40,301 bases of DNA, from assembly GCA_035531475.1 (NCBI GenBank), contig DATKST010000091.1:1-40301 (forward strand), in the 5' to 3' direction. Under the pieces are notes generated by a model. It did not search any database and was not told where the DNA came from. It saw only the letters and a program-made list of their open reading frames with translations. This document shows positions 15,791-24,083 of this stretch, one piece after another. Both the position numbers and the translations under genes were made by a program. Source of the DNA: CALCEB01 sp035531475. Lineage in GTDB: Bacteria > Acidobacteriota > Terriglobia > UBA7540. Numbering within the stretch: the first letter of the stretch is position 1; each line of letters opens with the position of its first letter.

Positions 15791-17545
15791 TTACGGCTGC
15801 TGGCTCAAATTGCGAATTTCTTGTTCCAGATCATCGAGCCGCGCCAAGGCCGCTTGCACCGCAGGTGCGCCTGCTTCCTGCGCTGCGCGGGCATGGCTCA
15901 AGGCTTGCTCGGCGATGCGGGAGACCTCGTGAAGCAGCTTGCGAATCTCAACCTCCAGCCGGTTGCGGCTTTCCTGAACGCGATTGAGGATGTCACTCTG
16001 GACGCGGGTGCTGTTGATTTCGAGGAGGCGAATCAGGAATTCCACGGCGCTTTGGTCGATAACTCGGTGGGCCCTGACTACCCCAAGGAACAAGTCAGCC
16101 AACCATCGCAGCGGCGAGGCCGGCTCGGCGACCTCAATCAGGTCCCGGAAAGTGAAGTGGGAGCGAACCTGGAACCCCGTGTCCGCGTCGAGGGCGTGTG
16201 GCATCCGAGCCAGCTCTCGAACGCCTGCCTCGGCAAGCTTTTTCAGGAAATCGTTGCCCATCCCAACAAAACGGCGTGTGACTTGCCGGTATTCCCGCTC
16301 TGCCTCTTCTTGCTCGGTTTCGAGCCACGGCATAACGAGCTTGTGCACAATTTGCTGGGCTTTGCGCAGGATGCGACGCCGGTAAGAGGGACCCATTCCG
16401 CGTGACGCTTCTCGCAACGCTCTTCCAAATTCCTGCTTCGCTTGAGGTGCGGCGGAGTTGAGAAACGCTTTATGCCGGCTGACGAACGCGTCGGAGAGGC
16501 GCTGCTGCTCGGCCATGAAGAGAAAGCCCATCTCCCTCATGGAGCGCTCCGCTGCGGCAATGGTTTCCCGCATTGCCGCGACTTGCCGTTCGGATTCTTC
16601 GACCGGGCGGCGCAGAGCGTCCCGCTCTTCAGCAACGATTGCGAGCAATTGCTCGCTAAAACGTTCGATGCCGCGTTCGCACGCCTCCCGGACGATCTGA
16701 CGTCCGGAATCCAGGACGAGCCGATTTAGCGCCTCAATCAGTTTCCCCCAATCGCGCCCCGGGCCATGGTTTTCCAGCCGCTCGATGGCGCTGACCTCAA
16801 AGACCGGCCCCGTCTGCCTGTGCAGACGTTTTTCAAGGAGTTGCCGGGTGAACTGGATAGCGGCGGCCCTCTCGGCATCGGTGGTGCGGTCCGCCTTGTT
16901 CAGCACCAGGATCACGTCGCGAACCTGCCGCCCCACGGCTTCCACCAACCTCAGTTCTTCTCCCGCAAGCGGCGGATCCGCACCCACCACCACCAAGGCA
17001 GCGTCGATGCGGGGCAAGAAAGCCTGGGTCGCTTCGGTGTTGCCCGCGAAGACCGAGCCCAGCCCGGGAGTATCCACCAGACACATCCCCTCGGCGAGCA
17101 GCGGCGCAGGAACAAAAACCTCCACTCCCGCAATCCGCTTCACGTTTTCCGGGTTGTGCTCTTCTGAAACATACAGGTTCAGATCGGAGAGGTTGATCTC
17201 TTGCCAGCCTCTATCCTGGCGCTGGATGCGGGCCATGCGCCCGGCTCCATACCTCACGATGGTGGGTACCGTCGTAACCGGAATGAAGCCGGAGGGAAGA
17301 ACAGCCTCGCCAATGAGCGCGTTGATCAAGGTTGACTTCCCGCGCTTAAACTGGCCAATGCAAGAAACGTAGAAGCGGCCTTCCGAGACGCGGGCGGCGA
17401 GATCGCGAGCTTCGTCCGAGAGCCGCCGGGCGCCTAGTTCCTCCTCCACCGCTGCAAGGCGAAGGAGTCTTTGGGCGCCGCCCATCTCACTCGTGGGTGC
17501 CGGCGAGGTCAGCGTACGGTCTTCGGACATGGCGTTCAGCGTCAT
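15791..17545 (-). CDS. Dynamin-like GTPase with helical stalk
   Basis: A 584-residue bacterial dynamin-like protein. G1 is GQFKRGKS at 64-71, the G2 threonine is in PVTTVPT, G3 is DTPG at 158-161 and G4 is NKAD at 216-219. The remaining 300 residues are almost entirely charged helices, including a long coiled-coil stretch (VEESERQVAAMRETIAAAER), as expected for a stalk. A short hydrophobic patch (LRWLADLFLGVVRAH) near residue 480 could touch the membrane. It is the last gene of the riboswitch-4 operon; its ATG overlaps the stop of the zinc-module gene (TAATG). Such GTPases bind and remodel membranes. Substrate membrane and partners are inferred from context only. Confidence 0.88.
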   Translation of the reverse strand: MTLNAMSEDRTLTSPAPTSEMGGAQRLLRLAAVEEELGARRLSDEARDLAARVSEGRFYVSCIGQFKRGKSTLINALIGEAVLPSGFIPVTTVPTIVRYGAGRMARIQRQDRGWQEINLSDLNLYVSEEHNPENVKRIAGVEVFVPAPLLAEGMCLVDTPGLGSVFAGNTEATQAFLPRIDAALVVVGADPPLAGEELRLVEAVGRQVRDVILVLNKADRTTDAERAAAIQFTRQLLEKRLHRQTGPVFEVSAIERLENHGPGRDWGKLIEALNRLVLDSGRQIVREACERGIERFSEQLLAIVAEERDALRRPVEESERQVAAMRETIAAAERSMREMGFLFMAEQQRLSDAFVSRHKAFLNSAAPQAKQEFGRALREASRGMGPSYRRRILRKAQQIVHKLVMPWLETEQEEAEREYRQVTRRFVGMGNDFLKKLAEAGVRELARMPHALDADTGFQVRSHFTFRDLIEVAEPASPLRWLADLFLGVVRAHRVIDQSAVEFLIRLLEINSTRVQSDILNRVQESRNRLEVEIRKLLHEVSRIAEQALSHARAAQEAGAPAVQAALARLDDLEQEIRNLSQQP

Positions 17546-18330
17546 TAACTCCCTTCATGTTTCGTCTCGGTCACATCCACGTCGTGGTGATAGCCAGTCA
17601 GGAACTCAATCGCACGCTGGGGCGAGGACCACTCCTCACCACGTGGTTCGTGCTTATATTGATAGTCATGCTTGTGCTGGAATTCCCGAAGTTCGCCGAG
17701 CAATCGCCAAACCTGGTTTTGTGCAATCTCGCAAACCGCGCTCAAGGCGGCGGGCGATGTCCATGTTTCGGCGCCCGCCCGGAGGTGGCCGAGGCAGAAT
17801 CCACCCGATTGCCGGTACCGCTTTGCAAATTCAGATTCCTCCAGGAGCTCCTCCACCGCCTCCAGGTAATGTTCTTCCGACTCGCGCGCCATGGCGCAAA
17901 CCATGCAGTCTCTCCCGGGCGCGAGTTGGAAAACGCGGCCGCTTCCTTCGTGATTTCCCCACAATCGGGGCCGCTGGCGCTTGAAGACATAGGGGTCTGC
18001 CCGCAACGCTTCAATATCCTTCAACGACCGTTCGAGCAAGTTCTCGCATAGAATTGCAATGCCAAAGCCATCGCTCCAGCTTTCTTTCTCGATGACTTTC
18101 GCCTGCCGGAAGTGCTGTGCGCAGAATCCTCCGCCATGCAGGAACTTTTCGCGTGCATCGCCGGACATCATACCTTCGTAGAGAAAGCTGAAAATATAGC
18201 GGCGCACGGACGTGTTCAGAGCTTCGCAAACGGCACATCCTCCCTTGGCAAGAGCGTCTTTCAAGGCGCTTGTAGTAAACCAACCCGCCCGCCGTTCGCG
18301 TGTTGAGCCAGAGCTTGAAGCGTTTTTCAT
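17545..18330 (-). CDS. DUF6062-like paired zinc-module protein
   Basis: 261 residues from the ATG at 18330; the frame is open for another 375 bases upstream but overlaps the preceding GTPase gene and is less protein-like. It has two CxxC...CxxH units: C32/C35 with C70/H73, and C142/C145 with C179/H182, each linked by a long helix. The arrangement and the GGxCxxH context match the C-terminal half of the GTPase fusion at 8321. Zinc binding is inferred. It lies between two dynamin-like GTPase genes, so it probably acts with one of them. Confidence 0.72.
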   Translation of the reverse strand: MKNASSSGSTRERRAGWFTTSALKDALAKGGCAVCEALNTSVRRYIFSFLYEGMMSGDAREKFLHGGGFCAQHFRQAKVIEKESWSDGFGIAILCENLLERSLKDIEALRADPYVFKRQRPRLWGNHEGSGRVFQLAPGRDCMVCAMARESEEHYLEAVEELLEESEFAKRYRQSGGFCLGHLRAGAETWTSPAALSAVCEIAQNQVWRLLGELREFQHKHDYQYKHEPRGEEWSSPQRAIEFLTGYHHDVDVTETKHEGS

Positions 18331-18457
18331 GCGATGGATTCCCAGGCTGCCTTCCGTTCGAGCTTGCTCGCGGCGAGTAGCGCGCCATCCGCCAGGGCGG
18401 GTGCCAATGCACGCTGCCTGATCTTCTGCCCGAGCGTCCGCCCTCCGGGGCCGACCG

Positions 18458-20527
18458 TCAAGTTGTAGCGCTAGCAACCGGAATCTGTTCTCTGTCTTGA
18501 AATGCGGCAAGCGCCGCCAAGTCCTGGCGAATGGTTTCACTCTCCTCTGGGCCGGACTTTCCACCCTCGGCAAGGCGTTCAAGCTGGGCGCGGTAGCCGT
18601 CCGCGTGCGCATCGAAGTGGCGGTGGAGCTCGGCCAACATCTTTCTTGACCAGGACTCCAGCAGTCGTCCGTAGGACTGGAAAGCTTCGCCCGCCTTCTG
18701 TCCAACCTGTTGCCGCAATTTCTTCCCGATTCGCCCCTTCGTAATGTTCTTGCCGAAAATGGTCAACCAATCGCGTTGAATCCTGATTTCAACCGGCCCC
18801 GGGTCGAGGCGCGGCATCTCTTTCACTAAAGAGACGAGCTCCTCTTCATCCGGGAGGTCCTCCGCCTCAAGAACACGCCCGGCGTTGGAGAGGGCGTGGG
18901 ACAGATCCCGCGCCAGCCCCTGGAGTCGCTCGAAAATCTGATTCGCTCCCTCCGATGCCGTCACGATTAGATGTCGAGCCACCGCGTCTCTTTCATCGGC
19001 CTTCACGCCGTCCGGGTTGAACCAGAGTCGGGCGATCTCCAACGCCGCGCGCGCGAAGGCGACTTCAGACATGTTCCGGATTTCGTCCGAGGCTTTGAGA
19101 CAGAATGAGTTGGACTCTTCAAACTTGCCAGCGGCCCGCCGAAGCTGAGCCTGCGCCTCCCGCGCTTGTTTCGAGCTCTTCCTCGGATCTTTGCCGGTGA
19201 TTTCCACGCGAATTTTCAAGGTGGCCTCGACAGAGTCCCGGAGCGCGGCGATCTTCCGCCGCAGGGATTGCCGGGCGAGCTCTTGATGGCGCTCGAAAAG
19301 GGGCTGAATCTCACACGTGAACCACTCATCCAGCAGCCGCGCATCCTCCCCCTGCGTGCTGACCGGCCAGACTGAAAGCTCTATTTCGAGCTGCGATTTG
19401 ATCTGGCCGGAGATGTACTTCACCGACCGTTGCCGGTCCTCATGCTGCAACAGGTCCGCCTTGCTAAGCAGCACCAAGGCGGGAATCGCGGCTTCGTAAA
19501 GACTCTGGATCGTTGCGATATCCCCCGCCGTCAGCGTGGAACCGGCGTCCACCAGGACGATGCCCAGGTCGCAATGGGGAAGATAGGCCAGTGTTTCCGC
19601 CGCGCCGGCCGTGGCCAGCGACCCAAGGCCAGGTGTATCCACGACCACCACGCCCGCCTGCAAGCGCGGAGACGGAAGCTCGACAACGATGCGCGCCACG
19701 TGTTTGGCGTTGGCAGAGTTCAGTTCTTCGCCTACAAATTCCGCCAGACGCCCGATCCCCATTGGTTCCGTTTTCCTGTCCACGTAGGAAACCGTTAATT
19801 TCGGCTCGGGGCCGTAAACCAGCCGGGTCGGCACAGCGGTGATGGGGTTCACGCCGACGGGCAGCACTGCGGTTTCGAGAATGTGATTGAGCAGCGATGA
19901 CTTTCCCGAGCTGACTCGGCCAAAGACAGCAATTTGGAAGGTCGGAGATTCGATCTTGTCCAAAATGATGGATAACGCCGGCCGGAACTCCACCAGTCCA
20001 CGGCTGGTGACGACTCCTTCCAGCACGTTAAGCAACTCGATCCCGCCGCCGGCTCGCTCCAGCCGTTTGAGACGGCTCTGCAGGTCCTGGTCAGCATCTT
20101 GCGCCAAATACGTGTTCAGTTTGCGCAGAATGCCTCTCATCTCATCCACCAAGCCGTTTAACTCCGGGATGAGCGATGGCGGCACCGCGCCGTAACCTCG
20201 CATGGCCTCGGGGCGGCATTCGTCAAACGCGATGTCCGCGAACTCCAGGGTCACACGGATCGAATGACGCGCTCCCAATTGGGGACCCGGCGGCGAAATT
20301 CCCTGGCTCTTCAGAATCTGTACCATCTGGGCGCGGATGCGAGCAATGTAGTCCTGGACTAATTTTGCCTGGGCGGGTGTGATGTCGAGCCGGTACTTGG
20401 GAAACGGCGGCTTCGACAATGAAGACACAAGGATCGATTCGATGTCCGAGAGAAGGCTGTCGACGTATTGGGCGCTCGAGAGCAAATGGCGTTTATGATT
20501 CGAATTCAGTGTTACGTGGGCTTCCAT
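18458..20527 (-). CDS. Dynamin-like GTPase with N-terminal domain
   Basis: A 689-residue dynamin-like protein with an extra helical domain of about 180 residues before the GTPase. G1 is GRVSSGKS at 203-210, the G2 region is PITAVPT, G3 is DTPG at 297-300, and G4 reads SKAD at 355-358 instead of NKxD. The C-terminal half is helical (KASDEIRNMSEVAFARAALE and following), with a predicted stalk. GGAAGGAAGG lies about ten bases before the ATG. It is the first gene of the minus-strand riboswitch-4 operon. The N-terminal domain resembles the stand-alone protein at 10858. Membrane binding is inferred from the family. Confidence 0.85.
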   Translation of the reverse strand: MEAHVTLNSNHKRHLLSSAQYVDSLLSDIESILVSSLSKPPFPKYRLDITPAQAKLVQDYIARIRAQMVQILKSQGISPPGPQLGARHSIRVTLEFADIAFDECRPEAMRGYGAVPPSLIPELNGLVDEMRGILRKLNTYLAQDADQDLQSRLKRLERAGGGIELLNVLEGVVTSRGLVEFRPALSIILDKIESPTFQIAVFGRVSSGKSSLLNHILETAVLPVGVNPITAVPTRLVYGPEPKLTVSYVDRKTEPMGIGRLAEFVGEELNSANAKHVARIVVELPSPRLQAGVVVVDTPGLGSLATAGAAETLAYLPHCDLGIVLVDAGSTLTAGDIATIQSLYEAAIPALVLLSKADLLQHEDRQRSVKYISGQIKSQLEIELSVWPVSTQGEDARLLDEWFTCEIQPLFERHQELARQSLRRKIAALRDSVEATLKIRVEITGKDPRKSSKQAREAQAQLRRAAGKFEESNSFCLKASDEIRNMSEVAFARAALEIARLWFNPDGVKADERDAVARHLIVTASEGANQIFERLQGLARDLSHALSNAGRVLEAEDLPDEEELVSLVKEMPRLDPGPVEIRIQRDWLTIFGKNITKGRIGKKLRQQVGQKAGEAFQSYGRLLESWSRKMLAELHRHFDAHADGYRAQLERLAEGGKSGPEESETIRQDLAALAAFQDREQIPVASATT

Positions 20528-20606
20528 CGCTTGCCGCCTTCCTTCCGTAAAGGGAACGGCCAGTTGCGAAGGAATCTGGACGAGAGGACTGCAACGTGAG
20601 GTTTCT

Positions 20607-20688
20607 AAAAGCCCTTAGCCGCCAAGAACCTTCGCAGGAGTTATCTTCCCCACAAGGGGCGGTTAAGGGCGAACTCCAACGCCTGGAT
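20607..20688 (-). ncRNA. Fluoride riboswitch 4 with alternative terminator
   Basis: On the minus strand: GGCGTTGGAGTTCGCCC, TTAACCGCC, a CCCC...GGGG pairing, then AAGATAACTCCTGCG, a crcB-motif aptamer at about 20634-20686. Downstream, GGCGGCTAAGGGC (plus coordinates 20611-20623) is complementary at 12 of 13 positions to the aptamer's own GCCCTTAACCGCC (20658-20670) and is followed by TTTT. So the terminator can form only if the aptamer core is unfolded. It controls the GTPase gene at 20527. Confidence 0.9.
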
Positions 20689-20690
20689 TC

Positions 20691-20719
20691 ATTATCGAAC
20701 TTGAGAATTGCTACGTCAA
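20691..20719 (-). promoter_or_regulatory. Sigma-70-type promoter for the GTPase operon
   Basis: On the minus strand a TTGACG -35 box (20714-20719) and a GATAAT -10 box (20691-20696) are separated by 17 bases. The predicted start is near 20684, right at the 5' end of the riboswitch-4 aptamer, which supports both calls. Confidence 0.65.
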
Positions 20720-20839
20720 TCCAATTCGAAAGCAGGGCCTCGATTAAGCCGGCACTGCCTTGTTTTCTCCGGGAACGGCCATAAGTGGCAATCGCAGACG
20801 GCAGTCGGGAAGCGCAACACATCGGGCGGCAAGTTCCTC

Positions 20840-20868
20840 TTGCAGAAGCTCAGGGTATCAAGTACGAT
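20840..20868 (+). promoter_or_regulatory. Candidate promoter for the Hyf-like operon
   Basis: TTGCAG (20840-20845) and TACGAT (20863-20868) are 17 bases apart. The expected transcription start, near 20875, is immediately before the riboswitch-5 aptamer. The -10 box is only a moderate match. Confidence 0.5.
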
Positions 20869-20876
20869 ATCTTTTC

Positions 20877-20966
20877 ATTCCGGTGATGGAGCGCCACCGT
20901 TAACATTTCCGGTAATCCGGGACTAATGGCTCCTACCTTTCGCAGGTAGGAGCTATTGTTATTTTT
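20877..20966 (+). ncRNA. Fluoride riboswitch 5 with terminator
   Basis: A crcB-motif aptamer: CCGGTGATGGAGCGCCACCG, TTAACATTTCCGG, then GGGACTAATGGCTCCTACC. Its 3' strand also forms the terminator: GCTCCTACCT (20929-20938) pairs with AGGTAGGAGC (20944-20953), followed by a T-rich run. It controls the Hyf-like operon starting at 20976. Confidence 0.94.
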
Positions 20967-20975
20967 GGGGCGAAG

Positions 20976-21926
20976 ATGCTGGCTCGGATCGTTTACAACC
21001 TGCTGCAAGTGGCCGTCGTCATGGGTTTTTCGCCCTTGCTGGCGGGAACCATCAATCGCCTCAAGGAGGTTGTCCAGTCCAAGCGCGGGCCAAGTCTGCT
21101 CCAACCCTACCGGGACATCTGGAAATTCTTTCACAAGGACGAGGTGATCTCCGAACAGAGTTCATGGATTTTCCGCTTCACGCCGTATGTCGTGTTCACT
21201 GCGCCGGTCTTCGTTACCCTGCTGATCCCGGTGCTTACCAGTTATCCGCTGTTTCTTGCGTTCATGGGGGACATGCTGGGCGGAGGCTTTGTCTTGGCGC
21301 TGGCGGGCTTCTTTGCGACCCTGGCGGCTGTTGATACCGCCAACCCCTATGGCCCAATGGGAGCTAGCCGAACGCGGTTGGTTGGCTTCCTTGCTGAGCC
21401 AGTCTTCATGATTGTTTTCTTTACTGTTTCTTTTGTCGCAGGCTCGACGATTCCCTACATCGTGCAGCAGCAATGGGTCCAGCCGCTGTCTAATTTCTTT
21501 GAACCCGCTCACGTCCTCATTCTCCTTGCTTTCTTCATGCTGATTCTGGCTGAAGGAGGACGCATTCCGGTGGACAATCCTTCCGGGCATTTCGAACTTG
21601 CCATGATCGACGAGTCGAAGAGTCTGGAGTATTCCGGCCCGGCCGCAGCCCTGATGAAATGGGGCGGGGAAATGAAGCTCTTTGTTCTCATCTGTATTTT
21701 TCTAAATGTCTTGTTGACGCCGTGGGGTCTGGCCGGCAGTACGGCTCTGAGCGAGGTTCTACTGGCGATTCCGCTCGTCATGCTTAAGGTTTTCATCTTT
21801 GCTTTAGTGCTGATCATTGTTGAGAGTTCGCTCGCGAAGTTGCGGCTCTTTCGCATCAGCGAATTTTTGGGAGCTGCCTTCATTATCTCAGTCGCCGCGA
21901 TGATTAGCTGGCTTTTTGCGATCTGA
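20976..21926 (+). CDS. hyfC: HyfC/NuoH-like membrane subunit
   Basis: A 316-residue membrane protein of the NuoH/HyfC/EchB family, the subunit that links the soluble arm to the ion-pumping arm. Seen are about eight hydrophobic segments, the N-terminal QSKRGPSLLQPYRD signature, NPYGPMGASR, and the EGGRIPVDNPSGHFELAMID loop that normally faces the quinone or ion path. The start is 22 bases after the terminator hairpin of riboswitch 5; the ribosome binding site is a weak GGGGCGAAG. First gene of a seven-gene operon. Confidence 0.92.
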   Translation: MLARIVYNLLQVAVVMGFSPLLAGTINRLKEVVQSKRGPSLLQPYRDIWKFFHKDEVISEQSSWIFRFTPYVVFTAPVFVTLLIPVLTSYPLFLAFMGDMLGGGFVLALAGFFATLAAVDTANPYGPMGASRTRLVGFLAEPVFMIVFFTVSFVAGSTIPYIVQQQWVQPLSNFFEPAHVLILLAFFMLILAEGGRIPVDNPSGHFELAMIDESKSLEYSGPAAALMKWGGEMKLFVLICIFLNVLLTPWGLAGSTALSEVLLAIPLVMLKVFIFALVLIIVESSLAKLRLFRISEFLGAAFIISVAAMISWLFAI

Positions 21927-21956
21927 CGATGCAAAGAAGGCACGGTAACGGCAGCC

Positions 21957-22637
21957 ATGAATCCAACATCCTTTCTTCCACAGCTCAACGCGCTCGCGGG
22001 CGGTCTGTTTCTACTTTGTACGTTCGGCATGGTGGCGACGCGCCAGGTGCAGGGCTGCATGCGCTTCTTCATCTGGCAGTCCATTTTCCTGGCTTCGTCG
22101 GCTTTCCTGCTGGGCGTGCACCCCGTGGTGTGGGATCTGCTCGCCGTCGCGGCAATCAACCTGATTAACAAGCCGGTCCTGATTCCCTGGCTGTTGCGAA
22201 AGACGGTGCCGGAGGAAGTCTATACACGGCGCGAGATCGATCAGGCGCTCAACATTCCAATCTCGCTGCTTATCGCGCTCGGCTTGGTGATCGCGGCTTA
22301 CGTAATCACCGCGCCGCTGCTGCGGATTCCGGCCGGTCCTTCAGTGGGAGTGAACCTGCCGATTGGCCTCGCGGCGCTGCTGTTGGGCGCTTACACACTC
22401 ACGGTGCGCCGCGAAGCGGTTCCGCAACTGCTCGGCTTGTTAGCCATGGAAAACGGAGCCTTCTTTACCAGCATCGCCATTGCTCCGGAGCTCCATCTTT
22501 TTGTCGAGCTGGTGGTTGCCTTCGACGTGCTGATCGCCGTCTTCGTAATCGGAGTTCTCACCCGTGCCCTGCAAGAGCACATCGGCACAACCAACGTGGG
22601 GTCTCTGGCTGCGCTCAAAGAGGAGTCCGCTCCGTGA
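21957..22637 (+). CDS. hyfE: HyfE-like membrane subunit
   Basis: A 226-residue membrane protein of the HyfE family, which combines a NuoK-like core with extra helices. Several hydrophobic segments and the segment LLGLLAMENGAFFTSIAI, with its membrane glutamate, fit NuoK/HyfE. It lies 30 bases after hyfC, and the next gene starts at a GTG overlapping its stop. Its role is in ion translocation at the membrane arm. Confidence 0.85.
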   Translation: MNPTSFLPQLNALAGGLFLLCTFGMVATRQVQGCMRFFIWQSIFLASSAFLLGVHPVVWDLLAVAAINLINKPVLIPWLLRKTVPEEVYTRREIDQALNIPISLLIALGLVIAAYVITAPLLRIPAGPSVGVNLPIGLAALLLGAYTLTVRREAVPQLLGLLAMENGAFFTSIAIAPELHLFVELVVAFDVLIAVFVIGVLTRALQEHIGTTNVGSLAALKEESAP

Positions 22638-24079
22638 TTCTTATCGTGATCTTAGCGCTTCCCTTGGTGGCATCCATTCTCTGCTGGACGCCCAAGCCGG
22701 GCCGACGGATTGCGTCCCGTCTTACCTTGGTGACCAATCTGGCGATCCTGGCGCTGGCGGTTCGGGCAACTCTCCAGGTTATCGCAAAGGGGCGGGTTAT
22801 CGCGATTCCCGGGTGGCTGGAATTGGATGCGCTGGGAGCGCTGATCCTGCTGTTGGTTGCGGCAGTGGGGGTTACGGCGTCTCTTTATTCTCTAGGCTAC
22901 ATGAAGCGCACCACGCATGACCTCTCCATACTCCACCATTATTATGGCAATTTCAATCTCTTCATCTTCTCCATGCTGGCCGTGCCGGTGCTGGTCGGGC
23001 CGAGTGTCGCCTGGCTGGCCGTGGAACTTACCACCCTTCTTTCGGTACTTCTCGTTGGTTTCGAGAGCAACCGGGATGCGCTGGAGGCGGCTTGGAAGTA
23101 CGCCATGCTCACGCTCACCGGCGCGGCCATAGCCCTGTTTGGGTTTTTGCTGCTGTTTTGGGCCATGCACGTAGCGGGGGGTTCCACATACACTTGGTCC
23201 GGGCTCGAGGCGGTTGCGCCGCACATGCCCCCCGCGGTGGTTAAGATGGCGTACCTGACGATTCTGGTGGGTTTTGGAACAAAGGTAGGTCTGGTCCCGC
23301 TACATACTTGGCTGCCCGATGCCCACAGCCAAGCCCCCACGCCTGTATGCGCTTTGCTCTCCGGCATTGAAACGAGTGCGATTCTTTACGTCATCCTGCG
23401 GTTGATGCCGATCGCGCGCGCTTCCCTGGGGGATGCCGTGGACCGGTGGGCCTTGGTCTTTGGGCTGATTTCTGTGGGTGTGGCGGCTTTCCTGCTCATT
23501 CAGGTGCATGACACCAAGCGGCTTTTTGCTTACTCCACGGTCGAGCATATGGGGATCATTCTGACGGCCGCCGGGCTTGGCGGTCATGCGGCCGCGTACG
23601 GCGCCATGGTCCAGATTTTTTCTCACGCGTTCACCAAGTCTTTCTGTTTCTTTGCGGCGGGCGCGGTCCTCATGGCACTCGGCACACGCGAGATCGCCGC
23701 AGTGCGCGGCTTGATCCGGAGTTCGCCGGCGGCCGGCGCCGCCCTGCTAACGGGCAGTCTGGCCATCGCCGGTGCGCCACCCTTTGCAGTGTTTCTCGGG
23801 GAGTTCGCCATTCTGAAAGCAGGCATCGCCGGCGGGCATTACGTGGCCACGGGACTGCTCGCCATTTTTCTTGCCGTCGCCTTTTTCGGCATTCTGCTGC
23901 ACGTCAATCGCATGGTCTTCGGGAATCCTCCGGAGAATCTTCCTGCGCCGCCCGGCATGCCGTGGAGCTGCGCGCTCGCGTTGCTGCTGGCTGCTGCGCC
24001 CGTCGTGATTTTTGGATTGTACGTGCCGGACACCTTGCATACTCTGTTGAGCCGGGCTGCCGGACTCATCGGGGGGTAA
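22634..24079 (+). CDS. hyfF: HyfF/NuoN-like antiporter subunit
   Basis: A 481-residue Mrp/NuoN-type proton-translocating subunit with about 14 hydrophobic segments. Core motifs include GPSVAWLAVELTTLLSVLLV with the TM5 glutamate, FGTKVGLVPLHTWLPDAHSQAP with the TM7 lysine, and YSTVEHMGIILTAAGLG. The start is a GTG in a four-base overlap with hyfE. The pumping residues look intact, so this subunit is likely functional even though the large subunit of the complex has lost its hydrogenase site. Confidence 0.92.
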   Translation: MILIVILALPLVASILCWTPKPGRRIASRLTLVTNLAILALAVRATLQVIAKGRVIAIPGWLELDALGALILLLVAAVGVTASLYSLGYMKRTTHDLSILHHYYGNFNLFIFSMLAVPVLVGPSVAWLAVELTTLLSVLLVGFESNRDALEAAWKYAMLTLTGAAIALFGFLLLFWAMHVAGGSTYTWSGLEAVAPHMPPAVVKMAYLTILVGFGTKVGLVPLHTWLPDAHSQAPTPVCALLSGIETSAILYVILRLMPIARASLGDAVDRWALVFGLISVGVAAFLLIQVHDTKRLFAYSTVEHMGIILTAAGLGGHAAAYGAMVQIFSHAFTKSFCFFAAGAVLMALGTREIAAVRGLIRSSPAAGAALLTGSLAIAGAPPFAVFLGEFAILKAGIAGGHYVATGLLAIFLAVAFFGILLHVNRMVFGNPPENLPAPPGMPWSCALALLLAAAPVVIFGLYVPDTLHTLLSRAAGLIGG

Positions 24080-24083
24080 ACGC

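Larger units (their letters stand above)
20528..20975. promoter_or_regulatory. Divergent control region with two fluoride switches
   Basis: This 448-base interval separates the minus-strand GTPase operon from the plus-strand Hyf-like operon. It holds, from left to right, riboswitch 4 (minus), its promoter, about 120 bases with no clear feature, the plus-strand promoter and riboswitch 5. No protein-coding frame in it is convincing. Confidence 0.8.

Noticed and set aside
18331..18705. Upstream extension of the zinc-module gene
   Set aside because: It overlaps the preceding GTPase gene on the same strand and has an Arg/Pro-rich, non-protein-like composition.
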